A stretch of 64,000 bases of DNA from Desulfoscipio sp. XC116 (GTDB lineage Bacteria > Bacillota > Desulfotomaculia > Desulfotomaculales > Desulfallaceae): contig NZ_CP156660.1 of assembly GCF_039851975.1 (NCBI RefSeq), positions 3,353,035-3,417,034 on the forward strand, in the 5' to 3' direction. The translations under genes were made by a program, and so were the position numbers. The notes under the pieces were generated by a model. The model was not told the DNA's origin, did no database searches, and was given only the letters and a program-made list of their open reading frames with translations. Within the stretch, counting starts at the first letter, position 1. Every line of letters starts with the position of its first letter. Of this stretch, positions 21,548 to 30,234 are shown piece after piece.

Positions 21548-23584
21548 TTATCTTGTAATCGGCTTAATGTTATACTTCTTCATTTTTCTAACTACCGTGG
21601 ATTGATTTATACCCAGTGTCTCCGCCACTTTTCGCGTACTTTGCAATCTCTGGTACAACTCCTCAAGCAATTCCTTTTCGGTGCCCAATCCAACACCCAG
21701 GGTTTGCCTATCGTGGCTTGGTTTCAGAAATGCGGTGGGTAAACTTTTGGCATCAATTATGTCCGATGCGTTTATTACCATAAGCCGCTCAATGAGATTC
21801 TCGAGTTCGCGCACATTGCCGGGCCAGAAATAGCGCGTTAAATATTCCATTGCATCGGGAGAGATGCTCTTATTGAAATGATATTTTTCATTAAACTTTC
21901 TTAAAAAATGAATTATCAGCGCGGGTATATCGCCCTGCCGCTCACGCAGCGGCGGTATATTAATGGGCACTACATTAAGACGATAATACAGATCTTCACG
22001 AAACCGGCCTTTTTTCAACATTTCAACCAGATTCTTATTAGTAGCCGCAATCAAGCGAATATCCACAGATATGGGTTTTACACCGCCCAGCCTGCTAACC
22101 TCGCGCTCTTGAATCACATTTAGCAATTTGACCTGCAGCGCCAGGGGCAACTCGGCAATCTCATCAAGAAACAATGTGCCTTTATGGGCCAATTCCATCA
22201 TACCGGGTTTACCCTCCCGCTTGGCCCCGGTAAAAGCGCCGGATTCATAGCCAAACAGCTCGGATTCTAAAAGGTTCTCAGGGATAGCTCCGCAATTAAT
22301 TCTGATAAATGGTTCACCGGCCCGCTTGCTGGCCTTGTGAATCAGCCTGGTAACCACATCTTTGCCCACCCCGGACTCACCCGTGATTAAGATAGTGGAA
22401 TCCACCCGGGCAACCCTAACCGCCAAATCAAGCACATTGCGCATCGCCTGACTCTCACATACTATGGTGTGACCCAGGTATTTAGTCTTTAATGTCTCCA
22501 GCTCCAAATGGTATACTTCCGATAGTTCCTGACTGGCCTGTACCTGGCGGCGCAAGTTATTTAACTCGGTAATGTCCCTACAGTTAATAGCCAGTGAAGT
22601 TATGTTTGAATCATCAATACGGCATACCGGGTTTGCCGTGAGCAGCAATTCCCGCCCGTCCGTCAAACGGTGCGCCAGCGTAACGGGCTTATTCTGTTCT
22701 ACAGCCTGCTTGCTTAGATTATTTATTATACTTTCAATTTGCAAACCCATTTTTGCAAAGGCCTGATTCTGCTTGATAATATTTCCGTTTTTATCCACCA
22801 CAATGATACCGTCAAAAGATGAATTGACAATAGCATCCAATTCCTCATATAATTCCGTTGTTTCACTAAGCTCACGGGATACCGAGGTCAGCTCCGATAT
22901 ATCCTGCAATACAGCCACCGCTCCCACAACTGACGGCCCTGATAATATGGGCGTCCGGTTGGCTACCACCAACCGGTCATTAATGCGCATTTTAGGACTA
23001 AACTGCGGCTTCCCAGCCTTTAACACCTCTAAAATCTGAGCATCAAAATTAAACTCCCTAATATTTTTACCCAGCACAACATCCGACTTAATGCCTGTCA
23101 GACGCTCGGCTGCCTTATTATAGACTGCAATTATACCGTCGTGGTCTATAGCATAAATACCATTGGGAGCCGAATCCAGTATGGCGTTCAACCAGTTAAT
23201 CGTTTCCAGCATCTTATGCTCAAAAGCTTGCACAATGTTGGTTCTGGTCATCATAGCCACCAGTTTGCCTTGATTATCCAGCACCGGCAGCCTGCCCACC
23301 CGTTTTTTTTGGGCAATCCGCCAAGCCTCATCCGCCAGACTGTCCGCATTAATAGTATATACTTTTTCTTTCATCAGCAGTTTCACCGGTGTCGCAAGAT
23401 CATAACCGCCAACCAGAGCCCGGTATAAATGGGTTTTGGTAAAAATGCCTTTTACACCGCCTTTTTCATCAACCACCGGTGCCCCATCTATGGAATGTCC
23501 GATAAACATTTCAGCGGCCTGTTTTATAGTTGAGTTCTCTTGTAAAGTAATTACATTATGGGTCATAAATTGCGACACTCGCAC
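21548..23584 (-). CDS. Sigma-54-dependent transcriptional activator with CBS and PAS sensor domains
   Basis: This 678-residue regulator has a pair of CBS domains (residues 1-118), two PAS domains (about 130-225 and 245-350), an AAA+ domain with Walker A GESGVGKD, the sigma-54 contact loop GAFTGA and the block GTLFLDEIAELP, and a C-terminal Fis-type helix-turn-helix (VAETLGINQSTVVRKMKKY). CBS pairs often bind adenosine ligands, so AMP or CoA-related sensing is plausible but unproven. The GTG start has a weak site. It probably activates the adjacent acyl-CoA synthetase genes. Confidence 0.9.
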   Translation of the reverse strand: MRVSQFMTHNVITLQENSTIKQAAEMFIGHSIDGAPVVDEKGGVKGIFTKTHLYRALVGGYDLATPVKLLMKEKVYTINADSLADEAWRIAQKKRVGRLPVLDNQGKLVAMMTRTNIVQAFEHKMLETINWLNAILDSAPNGIYAIDHDGIIAVYNKAAERLTGIKSDVVLGKNIREFNFDAQILEVLKAGKPQFSPKMRINDRLVVANRTPILSGPSVVGAVAVLQDISELTSVSRELSETTELYEELDAIVNSSFDGIIVVDKNGNIIKQNQAFAKMGLQIESIINNLSKQAVEQNKPVTLAHRLTDGRELLLTANPVCRIDDSNITSLAINCRDITELNNLRRQVQASQELSEVYHLELETLKTKYLGHTIVCESQAMRNVLDLAVRVARVDSTILITGESGVGKDVVTRLIHKASKRAGEPFIRINCGAIPENLLESELFGYESGAFTGAKREGKPGMMELAHKGTLFLDEIAELPLALQVKLLNVIQEREVSRLGGVKPISVDIRLIAATNKNLVEMLKKGRFREDLYYRLNVVPINIPPLRERQGDIPALIIHFLRKFNEKYHFNKSISPDAMEYLTRYFWPGNVRELENLIERLMVINASDIIDAKSLPTAFLKPSHDRQTLGVGLGTEKELLEELYQRLQSTRKVAETLGINQSTVVRKMKKYNIKPITR

Positions 23585-23767
23585 TTAACCACATCCCCGT
23601 TGAAAAGATAGCAGTAATATTTATATATTAGTCATCGTTTACCGATACCCTTTATTGAGCCTGATCTACAATTCCGGTTTCCATAGCTAATAGGATAATA
23701 AGAACTGATTAGTTTTATTAAGCAAAAGCAATTATACCTCTCGCACAAAACGCACGAAATCGGGTGG

Positions 23768-23796
23768 TTGACATTTGAGCATAAAACCAGTATTAT
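23768..23796 (+). promoter_or_regulatory. Promoter of tRNA-Thr
   Basis: TTGACA (23768-23773) and TATTAT (23791-23796) are separated by 17 bases. They are placed 21 bases before the tRNA 5' end. Confidence 0.8.
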
Positions 23797-23817
23797 AAAC
23801 TTTGCATTGATCAGTTT

Positions 23818-23892
23818 GCCGACGTGGCTCAGAGGTAGAGCAGCGCACTCGTAATGCGCAGGTCGTCGGTTCAAATCCGACCGTCGGCTCCA
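23818..23892 (+). tRNA. tRNA-Thr (CGT)
   Basis: The cloverleaf is complete, with acceptor GCCGACG/CGTCGGC, anticodon loop CTCGTAA (anticodon CGT), T-loop GGTTCAAATCC and an encoded CCA. It reads ACG codons. It is monocistronic. Confidence 0.95.
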
Positions 23893-23895
23893 GAA

Positions 23896-23935
23896 AAACA
23901 GATAAATTCCGATAGGAAATTTGTCTGTTTATTTT
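23896..23935 (+). terminator. Terminator of tRNA-Thr
   Basis: A stem of AACAGATAAATT and AAATTTGTCTGTT is followed by a T-rich run directly after the tRNA. Confidence 0.75.
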
Positions 23936-24027
23936 TTACTTCTCTACAAGTTATAATGGAAGTAAGATAATTGATGTAACATAATAGGAAAACAAAAATT
24001 TGAATGGGATGCTCTCTGGAGATACCT

Positions 24028-24714
24028 ATGTCAAAAGTAAATAACGGGCTTACAGCTTGGGAAACCAACGCGGCATTTTGGGATGAGCGCATGGGGGATG
24101 AATCCAACGATTTCCATCGTGACCTGGTTAGGCCGCATACGGAAGAATTGCTTGATATTCGTCAAGGAGATTTGGTATTGGATATTGCCTGCGGAAACGG
24201 TAATTTTTCCCAAAGGCTTGCTGAATGCGGAACGCGGGTGATCGCCTTTGATTATAGCGCCAAAATGATTGAGCTGGCGAAAAAACGTCGGGCAAATGTA
24301 CTGGATAAAGTGGATTTCCATGTATGCGATGCAACAAATTATGATGAATTTCTGACACTCAAACAAGATGAGCCTTTCGATAAAGCCGTCGCAAACATGG
24401 CTATTATGGATATCTCAGATATTGAGCCTCTGTTTAAAGCAGTATCTTTGATGATGAGAACTGGCGGCATATTTGTTTTTGCAACACATCACCCCTGCTT
24501 TACCTATCCAAGTGATGATTACTTCACAAGTCAAATCCATCAGGGAGAGGCAATTGTAGGGCAACCCGTCTTGCAGAATTATTACCATCGTCCAATTCAG
24601 CAAATACTGAACACCGCATTTCGACACGATTTTGTTCTTAGTGGATTTTACGAGATTCCTTTTCCAGAGCAAAAAACACCGATTATCATGATTGTAAGGC
24701 TGGATAAAAAATAA
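24028..24714 (+). CDS. Class I SAM-dependent methyltransferase
   Basis: This protein of about 228 residues has the SAM-binding motif I VLDIACGNGNFS near residue 50, the acidic motif II VIAFDYSAKMIELAK, and a later hydrophobic strand GGIFVFATHHPC. The ATG at 24028 is preceded by TGGAG at six bases; an upstream in-frame start at 24004 is less likely. The methyl acceptor is unknown. It stands alone between the tRNA gene and a protein fragment. Confidence 0.8.
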   Translation: MSKVNNGLTAWETNAAFWDERMGDESNDFHRDLVRPHTEELLDIRQGDLVLDIACGNGNFSQRLAECGTRVIAFDYSAKMIELAKKRRANVLDKVDFHVCDATNYDEFLTLKQDEPFDKAVANMAIMDISDIEPLFKAVSLMMRTGGIFVFATHHPCFTYPSDDYFTSQIHQGEAIVGQPVLQNYYHRPIQQILNTAFRHDFVLSGFYEIPFPEQKTPIIMIVRLDKK

Positions 24715-24791
24715 ATATCCCGCGAAGCAGGCTGATTTCCATTTGCTGACTCGATGTCGTGTGACGCTTACTTAACACAGAAATTTATGAT

Positions 24792-25079
24792 GTGATTGTA
24801 ATATCGGGAAATCCGAATAATTATGTAAGTCGCGGTTTTAGGAGTTGCAAAAAGTACAATATCTGTCCTGGAAATGGGACATATCCGGCGGCAATGATGG
24901 TAAAAGAACTCAAACCAGATGTCTTGGACGGAAGAAAATGGGTTTATTATCAAAGTCCTGTATCTGAGATAGATGAACAAGAAGCTGGACGCTTTGATGA
25001 AGGTTTGGAAAGCCTGGAGAAAAAATACCAGCCAAGTCAGGAAGAATTTTATATTCACAGCCGTTCTATTATACAGTGA
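24792..25079 (+). pseudogene. C-terminal-looking fragment of an unrecognised protein
   Basis: An open frame of 95 codons reads as real protein (DVIVISGNPNNYVSRG, then GNGTYPAAMMVKELKPDVL). It is open only a few codons upstream of the given GTG and lacks a ribosome site. The central CKKYNICPG pair of cysteines and the isolated position suggest the tail of a larger redox or flavin protein whose 5' part was lost. I could not name the family. It could also be a small intact gene starting at GTG 24792. Confidence 0.35.
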
Positions 25080-25190
25080 GTTTTCTTTAGTGGTATAAGG
25101 ATGAGCTACAACTTCCGATTTATTGTTCGGTCGGTGGCGAGTTTCCTTAGGCATTGCCCCCGCTTTTTTTGTTTTAACAGGAAAAACAAA

Positions 25191-25210
25191 ACCCGGCACA
25201 TTGCCGGGTG
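25191..25210 (-). terminator. Terminator of the coiled-coil gene
   Basis: On the minus strand ACCCGGC-AATGT-GCCGGGT is followed by TTTGTTTTT. It begins immediately after the stop codon at 25212. Confidence 0.8.
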
Positions 25211-25211
25211 C

Positions 25212-25655
25212 TTATCGGACTACTTCTTCCTCTTGTTTATCCTGAACATCAAGCCGTTTTTCAATTAGTTTAACATTATCCCAAATGGCATCAAGATGGG
25301 TAAATATTTTCTTGTGCGTTGCACGGTTGATAGCCCTTAAATCGTTGACGGCGACCTCAATGGCAGTTTGGCCTTTTTTTAATTCCTGCTGGCCGGTTTC
25401 AAGGGCGACAAGGCGCTTATTGGTTTCGCGCTGACCGGTTTCAAGGGCGACAAGGCGCTTATTGGTTTCGCGCTGACCGGTTTCAAGGGCGACAAGACGC
25501 TCATTGGTTTCGTGCTGACCGGTTTCAAGGGCGACAAGGCGCTCATTGGTTTCGTGCTGGCCCTGCTCTACACGCTTAAGCCGTTCATTTATTGGCTTTA
25601 ATTCCTCTTGAATAACGGCACGCATCATATTGACCAGTTCAATGTTATCCGGCAT
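25212..25655 (-). CDS. Coiled-coil protein with 14-residue repeats
   Basis: This 147-residue protein has at its centre about four near-identical copies of a 14-residue unit (ETNxRLVALETGQx), flanked by helical segments. The unit is two heptads long, so it should form a long uninterrupted coiled coil. Similar short proteins with variable unit number are widespread in Peptococcaceae and in phage-like contexts, with no known function. No membrane anchor or enzymatic motif is seen. It has its own terminator and is monocistronic. Confidence 0.75.
   Translation of the reverse strand: MPDNIELVNMMRAVIQEELKPINERLKRVEQGQHETNERLVALETGQHETNERLVALETGQRETNKRLVALETGQRETNKRLVALETGQQELKKGQTAIEVAVNDLRAINRATHKKIFTHLDAIWDNVKLIEKRLDVQDKQEEEVVR
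25388..25562. repeat. 42-bp tandem repeat inside the coiled-coil gene
   Basis: About four units of 42 bp are almost identical (a few base changes, including CTT/CTC in the KRL/ERL codons). This makes the locus prone to slippage in multiples of 14 codons without a frameshift. Confidence 0.9.
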
Positions 25656-26083
25656 GATTACCCTCCCCTCTGCATAATATCAATTCGGCTCTTGCGGTGG
25701 ATCTCCTGCCCTTGGAAAGAGAATAAATTATGTTTAAGTCATAAGTCCATCTCCTGGACTAAAGAGGGGGTCCTACCCCTCTTATTCTTATATTGCAATG
25801 TTTCGACGCCTCGGGACCGAAACATTGCAGGTATTCTCCCTCATTCTCCCTTGATAGAGGTAGGACAAAATGTACTATCCCAGAACAGGCTTTAAGCCTT
25901 GGTATATAAGAGTTTTTGGTGAAAACTAGGATGAACCCCCCGGGGAGCTTATGCTTCTTGGCCGCTGATAGATAATGAACACACTCATTATGTCGAATGT
26001 ACTTGTAAGAATGTATTGACAGGAAATATAAGATACTTTAGAATTAAGTAAACCAATAGTTTACTTAATAACACACAGGTGAA
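25656..26083. other. Spacer with a hairpin upstream of the TetR gene
   Basis: About 430 bases hold no coding frame that convinces. The arms TGCAATGTTTCG (25794-25805) and CGAAACATTGCA (25818-25829) form a perfect 12-bp stem with a 12-base loop. The sequence AAGTAAACCAATAGTTTACTT at 26046-26066 is an imperfect dyad just before the TetR gene and is a candidate operator for it. Confidence 0.5.
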
Positions 26084-26770
26084 ATGAAAGCGGTGGATCT
26101 TTTGGGAATCAATGAGCGCAAGGAAAAAGAAAAAGAAATCCGCAGAAAGGATATTATTGATGCTGCGGAAAGAATCTTTTTTACTAAAGGATATGATAAT
26201 GCCACGATGAATGATGTGGCAAAAGAGGCGGAGTTCAGCAAGAGAACGGTATATGTCTATTTCAGTAGCAAGGAGCAGATCTATTTTGAAATTATGATCA
26301 GGGGATATAAGCTGTTAATCGGTATGCTGAAGGATGATTTACAAAAGGAAAAAGCCTGTAATGCGATAGAGGAAATAAGACAGATTGCTTTGACACTCTA
26401 CCGGTTCAGCAAGGATTATCCGGAATATTTTAAAGCAATTATGGAATATGAAAATGGTGAACTTGATTTTCAAAAAAGGGTTCCGGATCAATCAAGAGAG
26501 GAGTGCTATGCCCTTGGGGAGGAGATACTGGGGCATTTGATCAATGTGTTGGAAAAAGGCATGAAAGATGATTCCATCCGCAGTGATTTGGATGTTGTAA
26601 AAACAGCTCTTGTTTTATGGGCCTGTATGATAGGTGTGTTTAATATCGCAAAGAGAAAAGCAAATTATATTAAAAACTATCACATGACAACACCTGAGGA
26701 ACTGGAATCAGCAGCTTTTCAACTTATCATCAGATCAATACAAACTGAAAATAGGGGAAATGAAAGATGA
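26084..26770 (+). CDS. TetR-family transcriptional regulator
   Basis: This 228-residue protein has an N-terminal TetR helix-turn-helix (AAERIFFTKGYDNATMNDVA, then FSKRTVYVYFSSKEQIY at residues 30-72) and a helical C-terminal ligand domain. AGGTG precedes the ATG. Its stop overlaps the start of the nitroreductase-like gene (ATGA), so it most likely controls its own operon from the dyad at 26046-26066. The ligand is unknown. Confidence 0.88.
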   Translation: MKAVDLLGINERKEKEKEIRRKDIIDAAERIFFTKGYDNATMNDVAKEAEFSKRTVYVYFSSKEQIYFEIMIRGYKLLIGMLKDDLQKEKACNAIEEIRQIALTLYRFSKDYPEYFKAIMEYENGELDFQKRVPDQSREECYALGEEILGHLINVLEKGMKDDSIRSDLDVVKTALVLWACMIGVFNIAKRKANYIKNYHMTTPEELESAAFQLIIRSIQTENRGNER

Positions 26771-27966
26771 GCAAGAGGACGGTGAAAAAAACTATGATCA
26801 TTATTCTTTCAAGCATTGGCACTGTATTAATCATAGCTTTGGCATCCCTATTGATCATAAGCGGGATTTTTGAGTCGGCAAAGTATTTGGAACCCTGGCA
26901 AAAAACTTATTCGCAAAAATTTGATGATCCAAGGATCCAACTCATGGCTCACGGGCTGTTAGCTGCAAACGGCCATAACATGCAACCCTGGAAAATCCGG
27001 CTCGCCAAGGATGATCACATGGTATTTTACTTATACGCCGATAGTGACCGCCTAACAAATGAGGCAGACCCATTCGCTCGGCAAATGATGATTACGCAAG
27101 GTGCATTTTTGGAGTATGTCAAAATCGCTGGAGATGAACTAGGATACAAAGCTGCAGTGGAATTATTTCCAAATGGCGGCTATGATGAACAAAAACTGCA
27201 GGCAAGCATGAAAACCAAACCGGTGGCCAAAATCAGGCTTACGAAAGACAAACCTCAAAACAGCCCTCTCTATGATCCCCTGTTCTTGCCTGATACTAAC
27301 AGAGCGGCATATCAGTCAAACAAGTTAACTTCTGAACAGATAGATCAACTGGAAACCATAAATACTGATGTCAATATGTCGATAAACATTTTTCAGGACA
27401 AAGAAAACATAGAAAGACTGGGAAGTTATGCAATGAAGAGCGCCAGCATCGAAGCTGGCGTGAATCGAGTGATGCAGGAAACAGATACTATTTTTCGCGC
27501 CAACGAGTACCAAAAAAACAAATATCGTTACGGTTTTTCTGTCGAGGGACAGGGTACTTCAGGCATCATGCAGCATGTCTTGCAGGGCTTGGTCACGGTT
27601 CTTCCTTCGCTGAACAGCGGGAAAGCGGCATCGGATATGTTTATTCAGTCTACCCGGACATCAGTGGTCAATACACCGGCCTATGCCATGATTATAACGA
27701 ATGATAATAATCGTTCAAGCCAGGTTGAAAGCGGTATGCTTTACAGCAGATTGATACTGACAGCGCATCGTTTGGGTTTAGTTATGCAGCCCCTTAGCCA
27801 GGTTTTGGAAGAATACCCCGAAATGAAAGAGCCATACACCAGCATTCACCGCGACTACGCTTCAAATGGAGCTACCATTCAAATGCTCGTTCGTTTGGGG
27901 AAGCCCACAAAAGAAGTCCCACAGAGCATGCGACGTGATGTGATGGATTTGATAATCAGAGAATAA
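26767..27966 (+). CDS. Membrane-anchored Acg-type nitroreductase-like protein
   Basis: This 399-residue protein has one N-terminal membrane helix (residues 10-32), then a soluble domain with AHGLLAANGHNMQPWKI near residue 60. That is the hallmark of the Acg/nitroreductase-like FMN-binding group. The usual C-terminal block with LILTAHRLGLVMQPLSQ is present. Known relatives bind FMN and may sequester or reduce flavin substrates. The helix suggests that the domain faces outside. It is co-translated with a TetR regulator, implying induction by a small molecule. Confidence 0.7.
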   Translation: MSKRTVKKTMIIILSSIGTVLIIALASLLIISGIFESAKYLEPWQKTYSQKFDDPRIQLMAHGLLAANGHNMQPWKIRLAKDDHMVFYLYADSDRLTNEADPFARQMMITQGAFLEYVKIAGDELGYKAAVELFPNGGYDEQKLQASMKTKPVAKIRLTKDKPQNSPLYDPLFLPDTNRAAYQSNKLTSEQIDQLETINTDVNMSINIFQDKENIERLGSYAMKSASIEAGVNRVMQETDTIFRANEYQKNKYRYGFSVEGQGTSGIMQHVLQGLVTVLPSLNSGKAASDMFIQSTRTSVVNTPAYAMIITNDNNRSSQVESGMLYSRLILTAHRLGLVMQPLSQVLEEYPEMKEPYTSIHRDYASNGATIQMLVRLGKPTKEVPQSMRRDVMDLIIRE

Positions 27967-28091
27967 AAATCAAGAAATAAGTCTTACCGCCAAAGAACTA
28001 CCACGCCTTGACGGCATCATTTTTGACGCTATAAGACATATCGAAACGTGTGCGCTGATAACGAAGAAATAAGTAGTGCAGAATTTAGAAA

Positions 28092-29897
28092 CTACACCTC
28101 AATGCCAATAATCTTCATCAGTGCCAGTGCATTGGTCGATCTGGAAACTCCGGGCTTGAGGCGGTAATCAAAAGTAATCTCCCGGCCATTTATCTTATCT
28201 GTAAAATGATAATTCCGTATTAAAGGCGTCTCATTTTCCAGGCTGCTTAGTTCCAGGTCGTGGGTAGATACCAATCCAATAGCTCCCAGTTCATACAAAG
28301 TTTTTATAACTGCCCGGGCACCCAATATTCTGTCCCTGGAATTAGTTCCTTTAAAAATCTCATCAATCAGGAAAATTATTGGCTTACCGGATCCGGCAGC
28401 TTCCACTATCAGCTTGATTCTTTGCAGTTCCGCATAAAAAGTAGAAATGTTTTTTTCCAGATTATCATTGATATGAATGCTTGAATAAACATCCGTCAGG
28501 GCACATCTGAACCGCCCGGCACATACGGGAGCCCCGGCATAGGCCAGCACCAGATTAATTCCCAATGTTCTAAGCAGAGTGCTTTTGCCGGACATATTGG
28601 AACCGGTAATGATTAAAACCATGCCGGGCTCGGACAGTTCAACGTCGTTACACACGCGCATCTCATCTTTAATTAAAGGATGTCCCAGCGCAACAGCCTG
28701 AAGTGCAGGCTTAGATTCAATTATTTCAGGCATCGTCCAATCCGGGTGGTCATGGGCCAGGCCGGCCAGACTGGATAATGCTTCGAACTCGGCAGCCACC
28801 TCGATCCAGGCCCTTAGTGAACGACCCGAGCTGTTTCTCCATTTTTCCAGCTTAATCAGCGTTTGCAAGTCCCACAAAACACCGATATTGACAATGGGAT
28901 GCAGACTGGAATTGCGCATACCGATTCTGTCGACTATTTTAAAAAGCTGTTTAATCTGCCGGGATGGGGCATCACCGCCCCCGACCAGCTTTCTTTTTAA
29001 ACTCTTCAGCAGTGGCCCCGTAAAATTCTCCGGTTCAATACAGGCCAAAAGGGCCGAGTAACGTTTTATCTCATTTGCAGCATTACCGGTTTTAACAAAG
29101 ATCTGATGGGCGGCTTTTTCTGTTAAGACCACTATGACTATTTGAAGCGCAAGGGGGAAAGCCCAAATATACCTCGGCAAATAATGAAAGTACCCGAGAA
29201 CGGCCAGAACCAAAGTTATAACCGGACAGAGCAGAAGTAGTGCTGTATATTTATTAATGAGCCATAGCGTCCCTTCCGCCCAGGACAGCAGTCTTTCCAT
29301 ATCAGCGTTTTTTTTGATACCACCAGCCATGCCTGTTGCCTGAAAATGCTGACGCCAATCCAGGCGCGGCCTTAATTCTTCGATGGCCTGCTGGCGATAT
29401 TCAATTTCTTTTAAACCGGTTGAAGCACACAGCAATTGAGCCAACCTGTTTTCACCGGCAAAAAAGGTGGCAGCATTTAGATACTGGAACAATGATCCCC
29501 GTCCGAATATATTTAAGTCAGCTGAATACCGATGTTCAGCGTTTATAAAACGCTCCCCGGTATTTGAAAAATCGACCCATTTGCCCTCCAGGCGCCGCAT
29601 GGCATTAACATTAATTTGCACCAGCAATTCCAGGTATTTAATGCGTGCCTTAATTCGATTATGCTTAACTATCATCACAATAAAGGCTAAAGCCAGCAAA
29701 CCCGTGCAAAGCAGGTAAACAGGCCTAGCTGATAACAAAGAGTAAGCCATGGAACAAGCTACCGCGGCTAAAAAAACCAGCGGGCGCAGGAAAACAAATA
29801 AGTTGCTTTGCTTTGTCACAACGGATAGTTCCTCTAAAAAACCAGCTTTTTTAACTTGGTAGATCTCGTAAATGGATTCATTCAAATTTATCACCAT
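28092..29897 (-). CDS. Membrane-anchored MutS-like ATPase
   Basis: This 601-residue protein has two hydrophobic hairpins (about residues 31-75 and 215-262), a helical lever region, and a C-terminal MutS domain V ATPase. It carries Walker A ITGSNMSGKSTLLRT, Walker B IIFLIDEIFKGTN and the motif VSTHDLEL. The DNA mismatch-reading domain I of true MutS is absent, so this is a MutS-related family protein. Such proteins are common in Firmicutes and Bacteroidetes, with unknown function. Whether it touches DNA is open. It stands alone. Confidence 0.8.
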   Translation of the reverse strand: MVINLNESIYEIYQVKKAGFLEELSVVTKQSNLFVFLRPLVFLAAVACSMAYSLLSARPVYLLCTGLLALAFIVMIVKHNRIKARIKYLELLVQINVNAMRRLEGKWVDFSNTGERFINAEHRYSADLNIFGRGSLFQYLNAATFFAGENRLAQLLCASTGLKEIEYRQQAIEELRPRLDWRQHFQATGMAGGIKKNADMERLLSWAEGTLWLINKYTALLLLCPVITLVLAVLGYFHYLPRYIWAFPLALQIVIVVLTEKAAHQIFVKTGNAANEIKRYSALLACIEPENFTGPLLKSLKRKLVGGGDAPSRQIKQLFKIVDRIGMRNSSLHPIVNIGVLWDLQTLIKLEKWRNSSGRSLRAWIEVAAEFEALSSLAGLAHDHPDWTMPEIIESKPALQAVALGHPLIKDEMRVCNDVELSEPGMVLIITGSNMSGKSTLLRTLGINLVLAYAGAPVCAGRFRCALTDVYSSIHINDNLEKNISTFYAELQRIKLIVEAAGSGKPIIFLIDEIFKGTNSRDRILGARAVIKTLYELGAIGLVSTHDLELSSLENETPLIRNYHFTDKINGREITFDYRLKPGVSRSTNALALMKIIGIEV

Positions 29898-29934
29898 TAT
29901 TTCAAAGTTTTGTGCGATTTATCAAATTTCAAAA

Positions 29935-30081
29935 GGGAGTGCCGCGAAACTATTTTCTTAAAGCAGTGAGCAACGCTCCTTTTCCTTTATAAATTAAATT
30001 CAGTGAATTATTTCGATAATAGGCTGATATCTTTATAAAAAGCTGCTGTACTACGAATTATTAGCTCTTGGGCAACAGCCA
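29935..30081 (-). repeat. MITE-like repeat R1, copy 2 (diverged)
   Basis: It has the same order of blocks as copy 1: GGGAGTGCCGCGAAACTA, a hairpin arm, AATTATTTCGATAATA, TATCTTTATAAAA and GGGCAACAGCC. It has accumulated more changes than the other copies. It lies about 40 bases upstream of the MutS-like gene and is followed within 14 bases by R2 copy 1. Confidence 0.75.
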
Positions 30082-30094
30082 CTTCCTATTTTAC

Positions 30095-30158
30095 CCCAGG
30101 TGGAGCAGAACCCCCATCTGAAGCCCCGATGTTCAACTTTAGCCGAACGAATTCACTC
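30095..30158. repeat. Double-hairpin repeat R2, copy 1
   Basis: The unit contains CCCATCTGAAGCCCCGATGT followed by TTCAACTTTAGCCGAACGAA. The first stem is decayed here, and the second (GTTC...GAAC) is kept. It closely matches 32433-32497 and 36245-36310. Confidence 0.75.
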
Positions 30159-30234
30159 TTTATTTTAACACTAAATTACTGATCGAGATAACTGGTTTCA
30201 CCCAAGAATGTATAAAACTTATACGGCAAGTGAT

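Noticed and set aside
25388-25562. Possible CRISPR array
   Set aside because: The units are contiguous 42-bp repeats without spacers and encode an in-frame coiled coil.
27967-28091. Short frame after the Acg-type gene reading ELPRLDGIIFDAIRHIETC
   Set aside because: It looks somewhat protein-like, but is under 40 codons, has no start or ribosome site and no family match by eye; perhaps a remnant.
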